Assembly: GCA_018136815.1 (NCBI GenBank)
Contig: CM030934.1
Span: 1,812,695-1,876,694 of the forward strand
From: Isochrysis galbana
Taxonomy: Eukaryota; Haptophyta; Isochrysidales; Isochrysidaceae
Length of the DNA: 64,000 nucleotides
Direction: 5' to 3'
The translations under genes were made by a program, and so were the position numbers. The notes beneath the pieces are model-generated. The model made no database searches. It was not told the DNA's origin and was given only the letters and a program-made list of their open reading frames with translations. Of this stretch, positions 21,552 through 32,700 are shown piece by piece. Numbering within the stretch: the stretch's first letter is position 1; each line of letters opens with the position of its first letter.

Positions 21552-23118
21552 CTACTCGAACCAAGTGACAGCATGGAGGCGCTCACCCTCGAAGACGTCA
21601 CGGCCGTGCATCACCTGCGAAGGAGATCGAGGATCAGAAGACATCAATGGGCTGCTCTGCGACGAGCGCGCCCTCCACAGGCGTTCATCCTGCAACACAG
21701 ACGGCCTGCATAGAGGGAAGCAGCCGCGCATCACGCGCCTGGTAATTGTCGACGAGCACAACATCGCCCTCTTCCATAAGCACAGACTGGAGGTTGTCCA
21801 TGGTAGCCTAGAGGCGCCGAAATGCGAAAATCAATCATCATGAATCGGCGGGGGGGGGGGGGGGGGGCAGCGATACTTCCCGCCGGGCGTGACACCAAGT
21901 GCCACCGCTGCCAGGCTTGGCGAAACGGCCGCTGCTAGGCGCATAGGGCTCGGCACTGCGAATTGAGAGGCTGGGAACATGGAGCTCAGCCTAGCAAGTT
22001 GAGATAGCAGTGCATCAGCAGTGGGGAGTAGGGATGGCGTTTCGCACCCGGTTGATAGCGTCAAGATCCTCACTGGAAATCTCGCTGAGATCGCCAAAGT
22101 ACATGTTGGTCCGGTTGAGCTTGGACGCTCCGGTGGACTCAGGAAGCTCGCCATCGCGTTGGTCGCGAAGGTAGCGCGAGTGCGAGTGCACATTGCAGAA
22201 CCAGGCCGGGTCGCCGGTCTCGGGATGGCGGTTGATTGGCGGCTGCGGCGGCGAGAAGGCGAGGAGACGGAGACCATCCTTCTCGTTTTCGTCCCAGCGC
22301 AAATCGAGCTCCATGTCGATCTTGGCCCCGACGGCAACCTTGGCCACCGTCTCGAAGACTGGCTGGAGGATGGGGCGAAGGGGGCCAACGTTGCGAAGGA
22401 AGTCGAAGAAGGGGAGCTCCGCGTTCGAAAAGCGCACTCCGCGCTCGTAGAGGCGCTTGAGCGTTTGCTCCGGGATGGCCTTGAGCATCTTGCGTCCATC
22501 GAGGAGCAGGAATTCGCCGCCCTTCTCCGCCTTCTTAAAGCAGACAAACGCACCCAAGCGGTTGGTGCGCTTGAAAGTGGACTCGTTGTGCATGCCCACG
22601 AAGAACTTGGCGCGCGACGGCTTGTTGACAGCCTCGTACATGGCGCCCTTCTTCGAGACGACCGCGCGCGCGCCGACAGAGGCAAGCGGGTCCTGGCACG
22701 GCGAGAGCTGCAGGAGCTCATAGAAGCGCTGGAAGCCGTCCTTGGTCTTCATCATCTCGAAGCCCCGGAACCAAATGGCTCCGCTCTCGGTAAGCTGAGA
22801 GAGGATGGCCTCGCGGTTCTGGATAAAGTAGGCCTCCTCGTCCCCGTTTGCAACGGACGCGTCGACCTTGTGCGGGAGCGTGCGCTCTGGCGCGCTGAGC
22901 GCTGCGAGATCGATGCCCTCAGAGTCCCAACGGGTGAGCGGACACTTTGGGATCTCATCGATTGAGGTGTCAAAGGAGACCTTTGCGGTCTCGGCGGTGA
23001 TGAGCGGGGACTCGGCGACCATGATGGGTGCGCGAGCGCGCGCCGGCGCGACGGGGCTGATCAGCAGCCCGTCGGTGAGCAGAAGGCTCGAGGTTGCGAG
23101 GAGCACTGCGGAGCGCAT
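21552..23118 (-). CDS. TauD/TfdA-type Fe(II)/2OG dioxygenase
   Basis: Three exons: 23118-22048, 21807-21739 and 21614-21552, giving 400 residues. Without the last two exons the protein would lack its second metal-binding His. Residues 1-32 are hydrophobic then Arg/Ala-rich (MRSAVLLATSSLLL, ARARA), resembling a signal peptide plus transit peptide as in algae with complex plastids. Iron ligands visible are GMHNESTF (His177, Glu179) and VMHGRDVFEGERLHAV (His383; Arg385 and Arg392 are candidates for 2-oxoglutarate binding). GDVVLVDNYQ precedes the distal His as usual. Members hydroxylate small molecules with 2-oxoglutarate and O2; the substrate is unknown. Intron 2 has a GC donor (CAG|GCGCGT). 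It is divergently transcribed from the MA3 gene across 754 bp. Confidence 0.88.
21615..21738 (-). other. GC-AG intron of dioxygenase gene
   Basis: Donor ATTACCAG|GCGCGTGA and acceptor CCTTCGCAG|GTGATG. The phase-0 join gives VDNYQ|VMHGRDVF, a strong match to the family, so the GC donor is well supported. Confidence 0.8.
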
Positions 23119-23872
23119 GTCGGCGATCGTGGGGGGGAGGGAGGAGGCCTGGGAGGAAAAGGGGGAGGGGGGGGGGCCTTGGTTCTTCTCTTTTTCGGTG
23201 GTGGAAGCGTAAGGTTACGACGTGGGGCCAGGCCGCGGGGGGAAGGGGGGAAGAGGGGGAGAGAGAGGGACCCACACAACGCGCGCGCGGGGGGGAGAGG
23301 AGAGGGAGTCCCCGAGAGAGAGAGAGAGAGAGAGGGGAGAGGAGAGAGAGAGGGGTGAGGGGAAGGGGAAGGGGGTTGGAGAGGAGAAAGAGAAGGCAGA
23401 GAGAGAGAGAGAGAGAGAGGAGGAGGAGGATGGCACACAGATTCCCACGGGGAGGAGAGAGGAGAGGAGAGCCAGAAGAGGTGGAGCAGAGGGAGAGAGA
23501 GGGGAGAGAGAGGGGAGAGAGAGGGGGAGGGAGATGCGAGGAGAAGGGGGGAGGGGGGGGGCGGGGGGGAGCTGCCGGGGGGGGGGGGGCCGCGGGGGGG
23601 GGGGGGGGGGGGGCGCGGGGGTGGCCGCGGGGGGGGAGCTCATCAAAGCTCATTACAGCTCCAGACCCGCCGCCACGGCCCGGGAGGGGGGGATAGTACT
23701 TAAGACATTTGCATCGATACCGAAGGGGGGAAGGGTGCGGAGAGAGGAGGAAAACAGAGACGGAATGAATACCGGTAGGGGGAGCGCGCAGCCGGAGAGG
23801 GAGATACCGTTCGGGGAGCCTCCACCGGCCGGCCCCCTCCCCCCCTCGCCCCCATCCACTCAGTCGGCGGCG
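23119..23872. promoter_or_regulatory. Shared upstream region, polypurine and G-runs
   Basis: The 754-bp gap between divergent ATGs contains nearly pure polypurine on the + strand (23320-23545), a G13 run near 23579-23591 and a G20-class run near 23597-23616. It is a likely bidirectional promoter (inference). All long frames crossing it are low-complexity artefacts. Confidence 0.5.
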
Positions 23873-25883
23873 ATGGCGAAGAGCGCGCGCCACACTCGCC
23901 TCTCCATCTCCGAGTTCCACCGGCTGGTCGAGGGCCCTGGCGCGGCGGAGGAGCTGCCGAGAGGGCCGTCAGGCAAGGCCTCAGTCGCACAGGCGACCAG
24001 GACCTGGGTCTCCAAGTGGGGGGACCAGCCGCTCGTCGTGAGCGAAGTCGCTGACGAGAGTCTCCCCCCTTCGGGAGCCAAGATTGAGACGATTGAGGCG
24101 TTCAAGGAGGCGCTCGACCTGTGCATCGACGAGTATCTCAACGGGTTCGACGCCTCTGAGGCAGCGCGGTGCATACTTGAGCTGCGGGTGAGTCCCCACC
24201 CTGCACCGGCAGTCCTCAAAACGCCAGCGCAAAGTGGATCAAGCCAAATTCCAGTGTCAGAACTGCGACCTGCCTGGCTGGCCTGTTCGCCCGCAAGCCA
24301 AGTAGCGGCGTTGGCCTGAGGCCAGCCTTCACAGCAGCCATCAGCTTTGTCGCCGACCCATGCCTGTCCCGAACCTGCCGCCAGCAGTCCTCGCTTGCCG
24401 CTCATGTGCCTTTGTTTTGGTGCAGGCCCCGCAGTTCCACCATTATGTCATCAAGCGTGGCGTGCTGCGCGCAATGGACGAGGCCGATCGCGAGCGCGAG
24501 CTCATCGCCATACTCTTCTCCTCTCTTTACGTGCGCGAGGTCTTGACGAACGAGCAGGCGGCACGCGGTTTCCGCAGTCTGCTCCAGTCCCTGGATGATG
24601 TCAGCATCGACACGCCGTTGGCTGCGCCGTTGCTCTCCCACTTTCTCGCAGACGCCCTGCTCGAGGGCATTGTGAAGCCTGCCGACGTGGCACCGTGGCG
24701 TGATGAGTTGAACAGCTCGGCTCGAGCTGCAGGCGTGCTCGCCGAGGTCGAGCGCCGCGTAGGCAGTGGGCTCCTTTCCCCACCTAGCGGTGCCAACTTG
24801 GACGCTGTGCAGGCGCTTCGACAGCAAATGGTCTCAGTTGTCGAGGAGTACTTGTGCTCAGACGACGTGGCCGAAGTGCGGAGGAGGCTGCGCGAATTGA
24901 ACGTGCGCCCGCCTCCCTGGGCGCCCAGCCGCACTTAAGCGTCACCTGCCGAGCGGAGCACCGGCTGGTGCGAAGCTTCTGATACGCGCCAGCTGCGCAT
25001 ACTGCACAGGTCGCTCCAAACTTGCTACACAATTTTGTTCGAGTGGCGATCACGATCGCAATGGAACGCCGTGACCCTGAGCGCGAATTGGTCAGCCGAC
25101 TACTTTCGCGTTTGGCTGGCCACCCTCTGGAGCAATGTGAAATTGCACAGGTGACAGAGCACGTGGCCGCTCACAAAAGCGCTCACTCCCCGACCGACAA
25201 ACCGTGTGCTCGGCGGCCGCCCACCTTGATCACATGGCGAGATGTGATGGTTATTCTTTGGTTTGTGAGGCGCCTGACGTCCTGCTCGATGTGGACATGG
25301 GTTTAGGTGGGTTGAATAGGGTAGGGTGAGACCTGCCAGGAGTTCGGGAATGGCACGTGTGTGATCACAGCCTCCCGTTGCGCTCTCCATGGATGCTCAG
25401 GGATTTGAGATGCTTCTGTCTCGCCTAGACGACCTGAGCCTCGACAATCCGTCGGCTCCAACACTTGTCGCCGGCTTCTTGATCCGTGCCGTTGCAGATG
25501 ATGTGCTCCCACCCGCTTTTGTGCGCCAGCTTCCGCCCGTCGGTCTCACAAGTGCTGCCCATCTTGAGGCACTCGAGCGCGCACGTGCGCAGCTCGCAGC
25601 AAAGCACTTCTCTTCACGGCGTCAACACGTGTGGGGCCGGGCAGCTGGCGGGGGCGTCGAGGATCTCAAGCGTGCCATGCGCGAGATTGTCGCCGAATGT
25701 CTCGCTAGTGGCGAAGTGGCTGAGGCCATGCTATGTGTGAAGGAGCTTGGAGCTCATTCTTTCCATCACGAGCTTGTTAAGCAGCTCATTGTCATTAGCA
25801 TGGATCGCAGTGATCAAGAGCAACAACGAGCTGTCGACCTTTTGCGAGCTCTCGCCGAGGAAGAGGTGGTCTCGCGAGAGCAG
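23873..25883 (+). CDS. MA3-repeat translation regulator, 3' partial
   Basis: Four exons: 23873-24187, 24426-24902, 25010-25150 and 25401-25883; all GT-AG and all phase 0, giving 472 codons so far. Three MA3 domains are visible. The first runs from FKEALDLCIDEYLNGFDASE to LSHFLADALLEG, the second from LRQQMVSVVEEYLCSDDVAE to VAGFLIRAVADD, and the third begins LKRAMREIVAECLASGEVAE. MA3 domains bind the helicase eIF4A, as in PDCD4 and plant MRF proteins; the latter have four. The coding part ends at a clean GTAAGT donor 117 bp before the 100-N gap, so the rest of domain 3 and anything after it is missing. Introns 1 and 2 fall at the same point of MA3-1 and MA3-2 (after RELR or RELN). Confidence 0.88.
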
Positions 25884-26000
25884 GTAAGTAGAATCCCGGC
25901 TGTGGATGATGGAGGACGCGTGGCTGTGATCGGGTAGTGGGAAGGTCAGAATGCATGACCTGTGAGCAGCTTGCATCAGGTATCCCTCCGCGAGTGAACC

Positions 26001-26100
26001 NNNNNNNNNNNNNNNNNNNNNNNNNNNNNNNNNNNNNNNNNNNNNNNNNNNNNNNNNNNNNNNNNNNNNNNNNNNNNNNNNNNNNNNNNNNNNNNNNNNN
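26001..26100. other. Assembly gap (100 N)
   Basis: Exactly 100 N, the conventional length for a gap of unknown size. The MA3 gene does not resume on the far side. Confidence 0.99.
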
Positions 26101-26159
26101 ACGCCGCACGCTCGCTCCCCGCCCCCCCTCCCTCCCCCCTCCCTCGCCCATCCCCCATC

Positions 26160-26840
26160 ATGAGCTTGATCCCCAACCCCAACCCCACGCGCGCCTCGCG
26201 CTCTGCGGCGCAAGCCTCCCGCGCCATCGTCTCGTCGGACTCGGAAGCCGAGAGCAACCTCCCCCTCCTCCCATCCCCATCATCGGGTGCCCTCTCGGCC
26301 AGCGCCAGCGTTCCTCGAGCCACTGCGATGATACAACCAGCGCAGCCGCTGGGCGGCGGCCATCGGGGTGCTGCACCGGCACCGGCGCCCGTTGCCACGG
26401 CCACGCCCACGCCCCAATGGAGCGACCTCTTCAATACCTTACCCACGCGCTCCACGGGCCTGAGCCACCCTGAGGTGCAGGGACGGAAAGGCGCGCTCAA
26501 TGCAAAGCGCATCGACCCAGTCTGGAAGTGCGTCCGCATCGTCGACGAGAGCAACCCCAACTCTCCCGTGTGGCAGTGCTTGGGCTGCGGCGTCGAGCGC
26601 TGTGGATCGGCGACAAGGATCGCCGACCATGTGCTAGGGTTGAAGCAGTCGGCCAAGTGTGCGGGCGTCGAGAGTTCGTTTCTTTCGCTCGTTGACGCCG
26701 TACGCGTGAGCAACGCGATGAAGGAGACGAAGAAGAGGAAGCTGTCCATGGTGAAGCAGAGCAATGCGTCGGCACACCCGGAAGGGACGGTAGAGCCAGC
26801 GCTCCGCGCTCCCGCTGCCATCGCCTATACCCCTACCTCT
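26160..26840 (+). pseudogene. BED-finger, hAT-transposase-like N-terminus
   Basis: ATG at 26160 opens a Pro/Ala/Ser-rich leader, then a BED-type zinc finger: WQCLGCGVE (Cys-x2-Cys), then RIADHVLGLKQSAKC (His-x7-8-Cys), followed by a Lys-rich segment. hAT transposases carry such a finger ahead of the catalytic domain. The frame runs into a D-type repeat block at about 26860, with no catalytic or hATC dimerisation part. A C-rich run just before the ATG is like those of the resident genes, so a domesticated gene is possible. The autonomous partner of the MITE at 6932-7849 would be a hAT, but no link is shown. Confidence 0.6.
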
Positions 26841-26854
26841 GCTCCCCCGCCCGC

Positions 26855-27060
26855 TCCCCCCCTCGTTCCTTTTTCTTCGGTTTTGGGGGGTCGGCCCATG
26901 CATGTACACTACTTTGGGCCTAGCGCTTGGTGGAGGGGAGGGGCAGGCTTGTTGCATCTGTATTGCGCCTGTCGCGGGTCTAGTTCGTCCCAGTGTGGGG
27001 GCCGGGCCTTTCGGCCTTCCCCATCGGGTTCCTCACGTAGAGGCATATTGCCTATTGTTA
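26855..27060 (-). repeat. Repeat module D, copy
   Basis: It contains TTCTTCGGTTTTGGGGGGTC and GGCCCATGCATGTACACTAC then TTTGGGCC, with the GGCCCA/TGGGCC stem. Confidence 0.65.
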
Positions 27061-28571
27061 TCCCTGGTCGCTGAGTCCGGTGTTGTTTTGCTGTTGTATA
27101 ATATGTTTTATGTTGAGGCGCTCTAGTACCGCTACGAGTTTATTACTTGGAACTAATTCGTTGTCGTCATTTGTTTCGAATATTGGGCGGAATTCGTTGA
27201 CATCTATACGTTTCTTGGGCTGGCGGCCCATGTCTGCTTTGGCTCTTCTCGATGCGTCCGTGTTGTTTCCGTAGAGCGCCGCTTTGCACAGCGTGGTGTA
27301 TCTTTCAAGCATCTTTCTAACGACGTGATCGCTGTTGAATTTGATGTTGTCGTAGTGTATCCGATGGAAGTCGGTGAGTATGTATCTCCAAGCCAATCAA
27401 TAGGTACAGGGTCTCCCTAGCGGGTGATGGTGAAGAGTTCGGTAGTAGGAAGAGTCTTTCTACGGCTACGGCTTTCTCGGCTGTCGTTTTGATCCCGGGG
27501 CTGTCGACCGTCGAAATGTCCGTGAGGTAGTGTATCGTGTCGAACACGTTATCTAGCGCTGGGCACGTCCCTATGTGGACGGACGATTCATCCTCTTGCT
27601 CGCAGAGGCGGCAGTTGGGGTCCCGTCCCGGGAAACGGTTGTACGTGCCTATTCTCCGGTGTGTTATGTGTTTGTAGTGCATGTGTAAGTCTCTGGGGGT
27701 GATTAGCGGGGATGTGTAGATCCGGGCCAAGTGTTTCCAAGTGTCCGAGTCGACCGGTAGTCTTTCGCCCCATCTGGCGGGGCCGTTTTGTTGGCGTGGT
27801 TTGGGTTCTAGTCCTTGGAGCGCGGCAGTTATGTGGCTTACTTGTGTTTTGTCGAGTGGCGTCTTCCCGTCTATGGAGTATTCTTCTGGGAGCGGGAAGT
27901 CCGTCGGTCTGTTGCCTTTGTATCCTTCTCCCCATCTGGTCGGAGGGTGCTTGTCTAGATCCGCCGGGGCGGTTGTTGGTTTGCCTATTATCGGAGTGCC
28001 CAGGTATGAAAGTTCGACTTCGTACCACGTGCCGCGTTGTAATAAGAGGTAGTATTCCCCACCTTTGCTAGTCCTTATGTCTGGGGGGGGGTTCCTTTCG
28101 TGATTCGTGTATGTCGTCTAACCTCTCGCTCTCCCCTGTCGGGGGGGGCGGGTTAAAGATGGCGAGTTTGATGGTGTCTGCGTAGTCTACTATTTGTTGC
28201 CAGGAGTCTAAGAATTTTTCTTTATGTATGTACTCGCCTCCAAATTTCGCATACGTGTCATTACTAGGGAGGCATTGTTCGCACTCCGCCCTTGTGAAAG
28301 CTGTGCCGGTTCCGTTCGAGTATGCGTTGTGTACCACGTTGCATTCCAGAGAGCTCCATAGGTTCGCCCATAGCTGTGGAACGTTGGGGCTATCGCCGCT
28401 TGGGTTGTGCCATATAGGTTGCGACAGCGCACCCGCTTCGCTAAGGCTGAGTCTTGTGAAGGGAAGCGTCCGGAACGTGTCTAGCGCTTTTTTCCAGAAG
28501 GCTGGTAGGCGGCTTTTACCATGCAACGCGGCGGAGCTTCGAGGCAACTCATTGGCAAAAACAAAATTCAC
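27060..28571 (-). pseudogene. LINE-like 3' fragment
   Basis: Three antisense frame segments follow each other. 28571-28070 holds LPAFWKKALDTFRTL, then QPIWHNPSG, typical of the region after the RT in LINE ORF2. 27730-27320 holds HITHRRIGTYNRFPGRD and CRLCEQEDESSVHIGTC, a C-x2-C-x8-H-x4-C finger near LINE C-termini. 27396-27058 gives a terminal helical part. The frame changes between segments show decay. No endonuclease or RT catalytic box is present. A candidate source of the machinery for the retroposons here, but too broken to act itself. Confidence 0.65.
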
Positions 28572-28990
28572 TCAATTTTCTCACAAACTACACATTGACA
28601 TTGATAGAAGCACCGCATCCGCCTAGAGTATACAAAATACTCTGGATGCGACACCCCCCGACTTACTTAAGTCGAGCGTCCACGCGAGTCATGGGGTGAT
28701 CAGGCCAAAAACAAGCATGAACGAACGAACAAAAGCACGAAACAATGAAACAAACACTGTTGAGAGATGTAAGAGGGTGTGACCCCTTGTCGCAGCCCCC
28801 AAAGAGCGTGCACTCTCAGTGGGTTCAACCAAACGCTATTGCGGATGGTTCAAAGACAGCAGTCTCAGTCGGGGTGCGCACGTCCAGACCAAGCGGGCAC
28901 ACGCACAATCACAAACAATCACGAACAAAATGAACGAACACTCACTCACAACTGAAACAAAAGGAATGAAGCGAATGAAGATAGGAAGCC
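28572..28990. other. Intergenic, no gene seen
   Basis: It contains GACTTA-CT-TAAGTC (28658-28671), a small hairpin, and A-rich tandem-like GAACGAACAAAAGC sequence near 28720-28750. No frame is supported. Confidence 0.4.
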
Positions 28991-29440
28991 AAAGAATCGA
29001 ACAAGGGCCCAAACCGGGGCACGAGCCCCCCCTCTCTCCACTCCGCCCCTGCCATGGGGGAGGAACCACCCATGCTCCTGGCATGCCTGATGGCTTGCCA
29101 GGAGTCAAGGAGACTGCCATGCTGACGCATTCTCTTCCCCACAGACCACAGACTCGCCTTGATCGCTCGTCTTGGCCCATCGTGGCCAGCGGCCAGCCCA
29201 TCGCTCCAACCCCCCCCCCCCCCTGTCGACGGGCAGACAGGTGCAGAGTGGAGAGTGGGGGCCCCTGAGGCCCAGGAGCGCCAGCGAGGGAGAGGCAGGG
29301 GAGGCCAGGGCCCAGCCCCAGCCTCCTCTGCCCCTGAGCTGGCCTCAAGGAGCTTCCACCCTCTAGGGGTCGCCAGGGGCAGCTGCAGGCCTGCCGCAGG
29401 CGCGCCATCGCGCGTGCCTGCAGGAGAGGGGAGAGAGAGC
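28991..29440 (+). repeat. Retroposon A body, 5'-truncated copy
   Basis: It starts at GGGGCACGAGCCCCC without the hairpin head and continues through CCATGGGGGAGGAACCACC, GCATGCCTGATGGCTTGCC and GCGCCAGCGAGGGAGAGGCAG. It matches the A family. Confidence 0.7.
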
Positions 29441-30480
29441 GCGGAGAAGGGGGTAGGCGGAGCGAGAGCTCCGCTCACCGAAAAATATGTAAGTCCCGCG
29501 CCTGTTTACAGGATAAGTGGTGTCTGAGGCCGCCACCAGCCCGGTAGGCATAGGAGGAAGGAGGAAGGGGGGAACGGATCACCGGGGGGGGCGCAGGCCA
29601 CCGGACCATATCCATATCTAAGCCCTTCACCCCCATCCCCATCCCTTTAGTAGTGCACAGGGGGAGCCGCCTGATGGCGGGGGGAGAAGGGCCGGGGGCC
29701 GGGGGCCGGGGGAGTGGGAGTGGGGGTGTAGAAAGTAATATGCTACGTGTAGGTAGTGGTTCCATTCGCCGCGAGTGCGGTAGGAATATTATGAAGTTTT
29801 TTTCTTTGTATGAACATCATTGGCCCCTGTCATCAGCCACAGCCACTGCGCCCTCCCCCCCCACAACCCACAACCACAACCATACTATTCTTGATCTTGA
29901 TGACGAGAGTTGAGGTTGAGAGTTTGACCATCGATCAATCGATCCTGCCCGTCCTCCGCTCACCCCACGGACCACGGAGGTTGGCGCGTTGGATGCCAGC
30001 TCGCGTCGCGCCCCTGCCGGGGCGACATAGCCTCCACAGACGATAGACGAGCTCCGCCTCGTTACGGCACCGGCGTGTCCCCCGCCCCTGAGGGTTGAGG
30101 CGACTATTCACTGCGTATTAGCTAGCTTAAGTCGTCGAATTTCGAATTTTGCGAATCGTAGCTTTTGTATCGTCTTATACCAAGAAAGATTTTGGTGTGT
30201 GAAGCGCTAGTAGCGAGCAGCTAGTTCAACAGCTAACAACAAGCCACCAACAGCCAACATTATGCGTGGGGATGCGGGAACAGGCAATAGCGATTACAGA
30301 GGTTGCAAAATGCTGAGAATGCCGCTGAGGTCGACGTGCGCCAAACCGCCGAGTTCTTGCGTGGTGGAGCCTACTTGCGCCCCGGAAAGGATAGCCGTGT
30401 CAACAGACAGCAGAGTCAAAAACAGGGGTTAGGGTCAGGATGTCGGAGAGCGAATCGGGCCTGATTAAGCCGCCGGTCTT
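29441..30480. other. Intergenic, no gene seen
   Basis: GGGCCGG tandem repeats lie at 29690-29720. Otherwise it is unassigned sequence with no coding frame supported; it holds the region beyond the ML gene's stop. Confidence 0.4.
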
Positions 30481-31347
30481 CTATGGCTTCGCCACGGCTA
30501 CCGCGGCGAGCGGGTGGTCATGCTTCGCCAAGTTGAGAGCAGCCGCATTGTCGTGCCCTGTCATTAGTAATGAACTCGTAACGATCCGTGAGCCACTCCC
30601 AGATTCTTTGGTATCCTCATCTTTCCTTGCCATCGCATAGCCAGCAATCGGATGGCCATTTGCAGCCATGACAACCCCCCCCGCAGATTTGTGGCCAGTT
30701 GCACCCAATAGAAGTCCCTCTCCTCTCTTTTCGGTCGGCACCTCGGTGTCCGCAGAGTCGCTCGTTAGCAGTGTTGCGCAAAAGAGCTGTCCCCGCCCCG
30801 GTGCGCTTGCCGTGATGTTTGTGATAGTGGTCTTGAAGTTCTTGGGAGCATAGAAGGGAGGGGTGAGGGTCATCTTGATGTTGAAGGTGAGTGGGCCCTT
30901 CTGCACAGGGCAGCGAAGGCCGGAATAATGGAGTTTCCCAAGGTACATCTGCCCCAAGTGAAGGATGCCATTCGCCGGCGAGCACACATCCCCCTGCAGA
31001 GTCATGATCTGGATCGCCTGGCTCCATGTCGTCGTGTTGACCACGACCTCACTCGGCGGGACGACCTCGTCAACCTCGACAGTGACCGGGACTGTGGTGG
31101 TCTGACCGACGACGACCGTGGACGCACCGACTGAGGTGACGCGCCCTGCCACCGACTTGCCACCGCAGTCCTTCCATGTGAGCGAAAGCTTGGTGCCACC
31201 CACAATCTGCCGCTCGGCGCCACTGCCACTGCCTGCGATGCAGAAGAGTGAGGCAAGGAGGACGAGAAGAAGGGCGATGCGCAGGACGAAGACCTTAAAG
31301 TGTGACAGCTGGTTCTGCGCGCCGCCGTTCTCGTCCGACGTGAGCAT
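30481..31347 (-). CDS. ML-domain (NPC2-like) lipid-binding protein
   Basis: Single exon of 288 residues from the ATG at 31347. The frame stays open 214 codons further upstream, but that part is Pro/Ser/Leu low-complexity from the G-rich leader. Residues about 18-38 (FVLRIALLLVLLASLFCIAG) are a signal peptide or signal anchor. The ML fold follows: LTWKDCGG, VVVGQTTTVPVTVEV, GDVCSPANGI, LRCPVQKG, then QLFCATLL, with Cys spacing of the family. ML proteins (NPC2, MD-2, GM2A-like) bind lipids in a hydrophobic pocket in the secretory or endolysosomal lumen. The last about 85 residues (Gly/Ala/His/Lys-rich, from VPTEKRGEG) are beyond the ML domain and unassigned. Confidence 0.8.
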   Translation of the reverse strand: MLTSDENGGAQNQLSHFKVFVLRIALLLVLLASLFCIAGSGSGAERQIVGGTKLSLTWKDCGGKSVAGRVTSVGASTVVVGQTTTVPVTVEVDEVVPPSEVVVNTTTWSQAIQIMTLQGDVCSPANGILHLGQMYLGKLHYSGLRCPVQKGPLTFNIKMTLTPPFYAPKNFKTTITNITASAPGRGQLFCATLLTSDSADTEVPTEKRGEGLLLGATGHKSAGGVVMAANGHPIAGYAMARKDEDTKESGSGSRIVTSSLLMTGHDNAAALNLAKHDHPLAAVAVAKP

Positions 31348-31474
31348 CACACGCCCCCAAGGGCGGAGAGCGTGCCGGCGGAGGGGGGGTGGAGGGGAGA
31401 GGGGCGAGGGGGGGAAGGGCGGGGACGGGGGGGCGGAGAGTGATGAATGAATGGAGAGGGAGGAAGAGAGGAAG

Positions 31475-31505
31475 AGAGAGAGGGGGGGGGGGGGGGGGGG
31501 CGGAA
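31475..31505. promoter_or_regulatory. G-run upstream of ML gene
   Basis: About 18 consecutive G on the + strand at 31482-31500 (C on the coding strand), about 135 bp upstream of the ATG. Role inferred from its recurrence before other genes. Confidence 0.35.
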
Positions 31506-31629
31506 GAAGAAGGAGGCGGCGTGGAGGCGGGGAAAAGGAGAGGAGGAGGGAGTCCCCGTTTCGGGGACAACTTCTCCTGTAGAGTCTAATAGATAAATCA
31601 CTTGGGAGGGAACGAAAGAAGTCACATCT

Positions 31630-32190
31630 GCTCCCGGTGGGGGCCCCGCCGGGGAGTTGGCTCTCTTCTCTTCTCTCTCTCTCTCTTCTCTTGTACTCCG
31701 GTCTAGGACGGTAGGAGTAGGAGAGTAGTAGAAGAGTACTCAGTGAGAACTTGATGACTCTCGTAAGAGGAAGAAAATGGAGGAATATATGGGGAAAGCA
31801 CCAGCGTTCCGGCCCTCCCCTTCCATTCCGGAGCTTCTGTGCTACCGGGGGGGGGGGGGGAGGGGGGGGGAGGCCGGGGGACCCAGCGACCGCACAGCAG
31901 GGACTCGTGAAGGGAAGGACCATTCTGCGAGAAGGGGAACAGGGGGGAAGGCAGGTAGCCGGATGCCACACCTTAGGGCGGTCAAACAAACAGGGCTCAG
32001 GGCTTTGAACTTCTAGAGGTGAAACTCCACCAAGTCAAGATTGAGGTTTTACATATCACGAGATCTTTGGGTATGCTACTTGTAATGGGTGTACTAGGCA
32101 CTAGGCAGGATCTACGATCTAATGAGAAATACGCACATTTTCGAAGCCATTTCAACACCAACACACACGCCCGAAAACGTTTTCGCGCTC
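31630..32190. other. Intergenic, no gene seen
   Basis: CT-repeat at 31665-31690 and G-runs at 31848-31870. No coding frame supported. Confidence 0.4.
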
Positions 32191-32192
32191 GT

Positions 32193-32470
32193 GGAAATAA
32201 TAATAATATAATAATAATCAATGTTATATCCTAGCCAACCCCAACCCCACTAGCTAATTGGAGATAACGTTTCAGTCCCGGAATCCCGCCATGCCTGACG
32301 AGCCAGGTGTCCGAGTGATACCGGGGGGGGGGCACTGCCCCCTCCCCTCGATATTTGTCCTCCCCCCAGTGCATGCACCGACCCCGCGCACCCCAGCGCG
32401 CCGTCCTCTCCTCGAGTCCACGCTGGGGGAAAACCCCTTTCGGGTAAAAGCAACGCAAGGGGGGGGGGTG
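32193..32470 (-). mobile_element. Retroposon A 3' module, inverted copy
   Basis: The reverse complement of about 275 bp at 33349-33616. It starts (in + coordinates) with an (ATA)n tail TAATAATAATATAATAATAA, then CAATGTTATATCCTAGCC, and runs to GGGTAAAAGCAACGCA. It is the 3' end of a second element lying head-to-head with the one at 32701-33616; its 5' part is missing or diverged. Confidence 0.75.
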
Positions 32471-32683
32471 AGAGGTTGTGAGGGGAGGGCGGCGCGGCGC
32501 AACGGAGTGGGACTGGGAGGGAGAGGGGGGGGGGGGGCAGGGGAGGGGGGGGGGGGGGATCGGGAAAAATTTGATCATCTCTTTCTTTGCGGAAGGCGGA
32601 AGGCGTCGCTTATATATCGTTGAACATGTCTTCCTCCTTCCTCTCTTCTCTCACCTCAAAAAACCAAACATCGAAGCATCCAT

Positions 32684-32700
32684 TTGCATGCTGCGCTCCC
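32684..32700. repeat. Target-site duplication, left
   Basis: TTGCATGCTGCGCTCCC (17 bp) is repeated exactly at 33617-33633. Confidence 0.9.

Noticed and set aside
23222..24319. 365-codon ORF as the MA3 gene's true N-terminus
   Set aside because: The part before the ATG at 23873 translates polypurine and G-run sequence into Arg/Glu/Gly repeats; ATG 23873 begins the structured protein.
30481..31989. 502-codon start for the ML-domain gene
   Set aside because: The upstream 214 codons translate G-run and CT-repeat sequence. The ATG at 31347 is followed by a hydrophobic leader and the ML domain.
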